Shown: in pieces, positions 5,897 to 6,514 of the stretch
Layout: the number at the start of each line of letters is the position of its first letter
Position numbering within the stretch: position 1 is the stretch's first letter
Translations under genes and position numbers: made by a program
Assembly: GCA_938022295.1 (NCBI GenBank)
Contig: CALIDR010000249.1
Coordinates: forward strand, 1 to 6,514
Length of the DNA stretch: 6,514 nt
Source of the DNA: an uncultured Burkholderiaceae bacterium
GTDB lineage: Bacteria > Pseudomonadota > Gammaproteobacteria > Burkholderiales > Burkholderiaceae_C
Reading direction: 5' to 3'
The notes under the pieces: model-generated
What the model saw: the letters and a program-made list of their open reading frames with translations, nothing else
What the model was told of the DNA's origin: nothing
Database searches by the model: none

Positions 5897-6514
5897 TCAG
5901 GTGCCGTCGGCGCCGTCGGGCCGGCGCACCGCCTCGACGAGCGACTTCATCAGCGACAGCGTCTGCAGCTGCAGCCGCTCCAGGCGCAGCAGACTGCGCT
6001 CGAGGCGCTGGATCTGGTCGAGCCGCTGCTCGGCGCTGAGCCGCTGCAGCTGCCGGGTCATGCTCTCGGCCAGCGCCGGGTCGAGCTTGACCCGGGACAG
6101 GTCGACGTCGACCGCGAGCGCGACGTCGCCGCCCTTCGCCTCGCCATCGAGCGCGGCGGCCGCCGCCGCGGCGGGCTTCGGCGGCACGTACGCCTCCTGC
6201 TCGAACTCCTTGACGACCTCGGCCACGTCGTCGGCGGTCAGCGTCGTCTTGTTGGCGAGGAAGCCCAGCAGCAACAGGCGGTCGCACACCGAGTTGATGC
6301 GCCGCGGGATGCCGCGGCTGGCGGCGTGGATGGCCTCGAACGCCGCCGGCTCGATCACCGGCTTGCCGGTGGAACCTGCCTTCTTCAGCCGGTGCTCGAT
6401 GTAGCGCTGCGTCTCCTCGGCCTCGAGCGGGCCGATGTGGCAGCTCGCCGCCACGCGCTGGCGGAACTGCTCCATCTCCGGGCGCTGCAGGATCTCGCGG
6501 AACTCGGGCTGGCC
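5897..6514 (-). CDS. XrtA/PEP-CTERM-associated AAA-type ATPase, ExeA/GspA-like (C-terminal part)
   Basis: Only the last 205 residues are in the window; the frame is open through position 6514, so the N-terminus with the Walker A and B motifs is off the right edge. The visible part starts in GQPEFREIL, typical of the ExeA-like fold after Walker B, continues through HIGPLEAEETQRYIEHRL (about 26-43) and SRGIPRRIN (66-74, sensor-2-like) and ends the ATPase domain near residue 115. After a Pro/Ala linker comes an unusual tail (about 135-200) rich in Leu, Arg and Gln with heptad-like spacing, probably a coiled coil. Relatives in type II secretion (ExeA/GspA) act with peptidoglycan in secretin assembly; in exosortase A loci the role is unproven, perhaps polymer export or control. 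The internal ATG at 6475 is not the start, because conserved family sequence precedes it. It is the most upstream visible gene of the operon. Confidence 0.88.
   Translation of the reverse strand, partial: GQPEFREILQRPEMEQFRQRVAASCHIGPLEAEETQRYIEHRLKKAGSTGKPVIEPAAFEAIHAASRGIPRRINSVCDRLLLLGFLANKTTLTADDVAEVVKEFEQEAYVPPKPAAAAAAALDGEAKGGDVALAVDVDLSRVKLDPALAESMTRQLQRLSAEQRLDQIQRLERSLLRLERLQLQTLSLMKSLVEAVRRPDGADGT
6152..6172 (-). repeat. Seven-codon alanine tract in the ATPase linker
   Basis: Seven consecutive alanine codons, a mix of GCC and GCG, follow PPKP and precede LDGE in the hinge between the ATPase domain and the coiled-coil tail. Mixed codons make recent triplet expansion unlikely; it reads as a flexible linker. 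Confidence 0.7.

Noticed and set aside
5895..6287. Possible 131-codon N-terminal extension of wecB
   Set aside because: It overlaps the ATPase tail in another frame and is Arg/Gly/Ala noise; the conserved epimerase motif VVGARPN starts 13 residues after the ATG at 5894.
4716..6404. 562-codon plus-strand open frame opposite wecB and the ATPase
   Set aside because: It is in register with wecB, and the product is Arg/Ala/Ser-rich without domain signals.
1..6514. CRISPR array, tRNA, insertion sequence, prophage or attachment site
   Set aside because: No regularly spaced repeats, tRNA-like cloverleaf, transposase or integrase frame, or flanking inverted repeats were seen; genes fill nearly the whole window.

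Overview
The window is a gene-dense, GC-rich stretch from the inside of an exosortase A (XrtA/EpsH1) exopolysaccharide and PEP-CTERM protein-sorting locus of a Gram-negative bacterium. The gene families and base composition best suit a betaproteobacterium of the Burkholderiales type. That assignment is inference: no rRNA or other taxonomic marker is present.

All six genes lie on the minus strand and are transcribed from high to low coordinates. In that order they are: the C-terminal part of an XrtA-associated ExeA/GspA-like ATPase (truncated at the right edge); wecB, a non-hydrolysing UDP-GlcNAc 2-epimerase; an XrtA-type polysaccharide deacetylase; a FemAB-like acyl/aminoacyltransferase; an XrtA-associated glycosyltransferase; and an exosortase A with a fused C-terminal EpsI domain (truncated at the left edge). 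Junctions are 2, 13, 5 and 82 nt, then a 4-nt ATGA overlap, so this is probably one operon. Its promoter and terminator lie outside the window. The 82-nt spacer is the only real gap. It holds a strong GC-rich hairpin directly against the ribosome binding site of the glycosyltransferase, whose best start is a GTG.

The genes suggest an envelope or extracellular polysaccharide pathway. WecB would make UDP-ManNAc, the glycosyltransferase would add a sugar to the growing repeat unit, and the deacetylase would expose amines or trim the polymer. The FemAB-like enzyme may acylate an amino group, and the ATPase may act in assembly, export or control. Exosortase A would process PEP-CTERM proteins that are typically co-secreted with this kind of polymer. 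No PEP-CTERM substrate gene is in the window.

No tRNA, rRNA, CRISPR array, insertion sequence or phage feature was seen. The long plus-strand open frames are antisense shadows. The locus type is known; the points most worth a second look are the spacer hairpin, the deacetylase–FemAB pairing, the exosortase–EpsI fusion and the coiled-coil tail of the ATPase.
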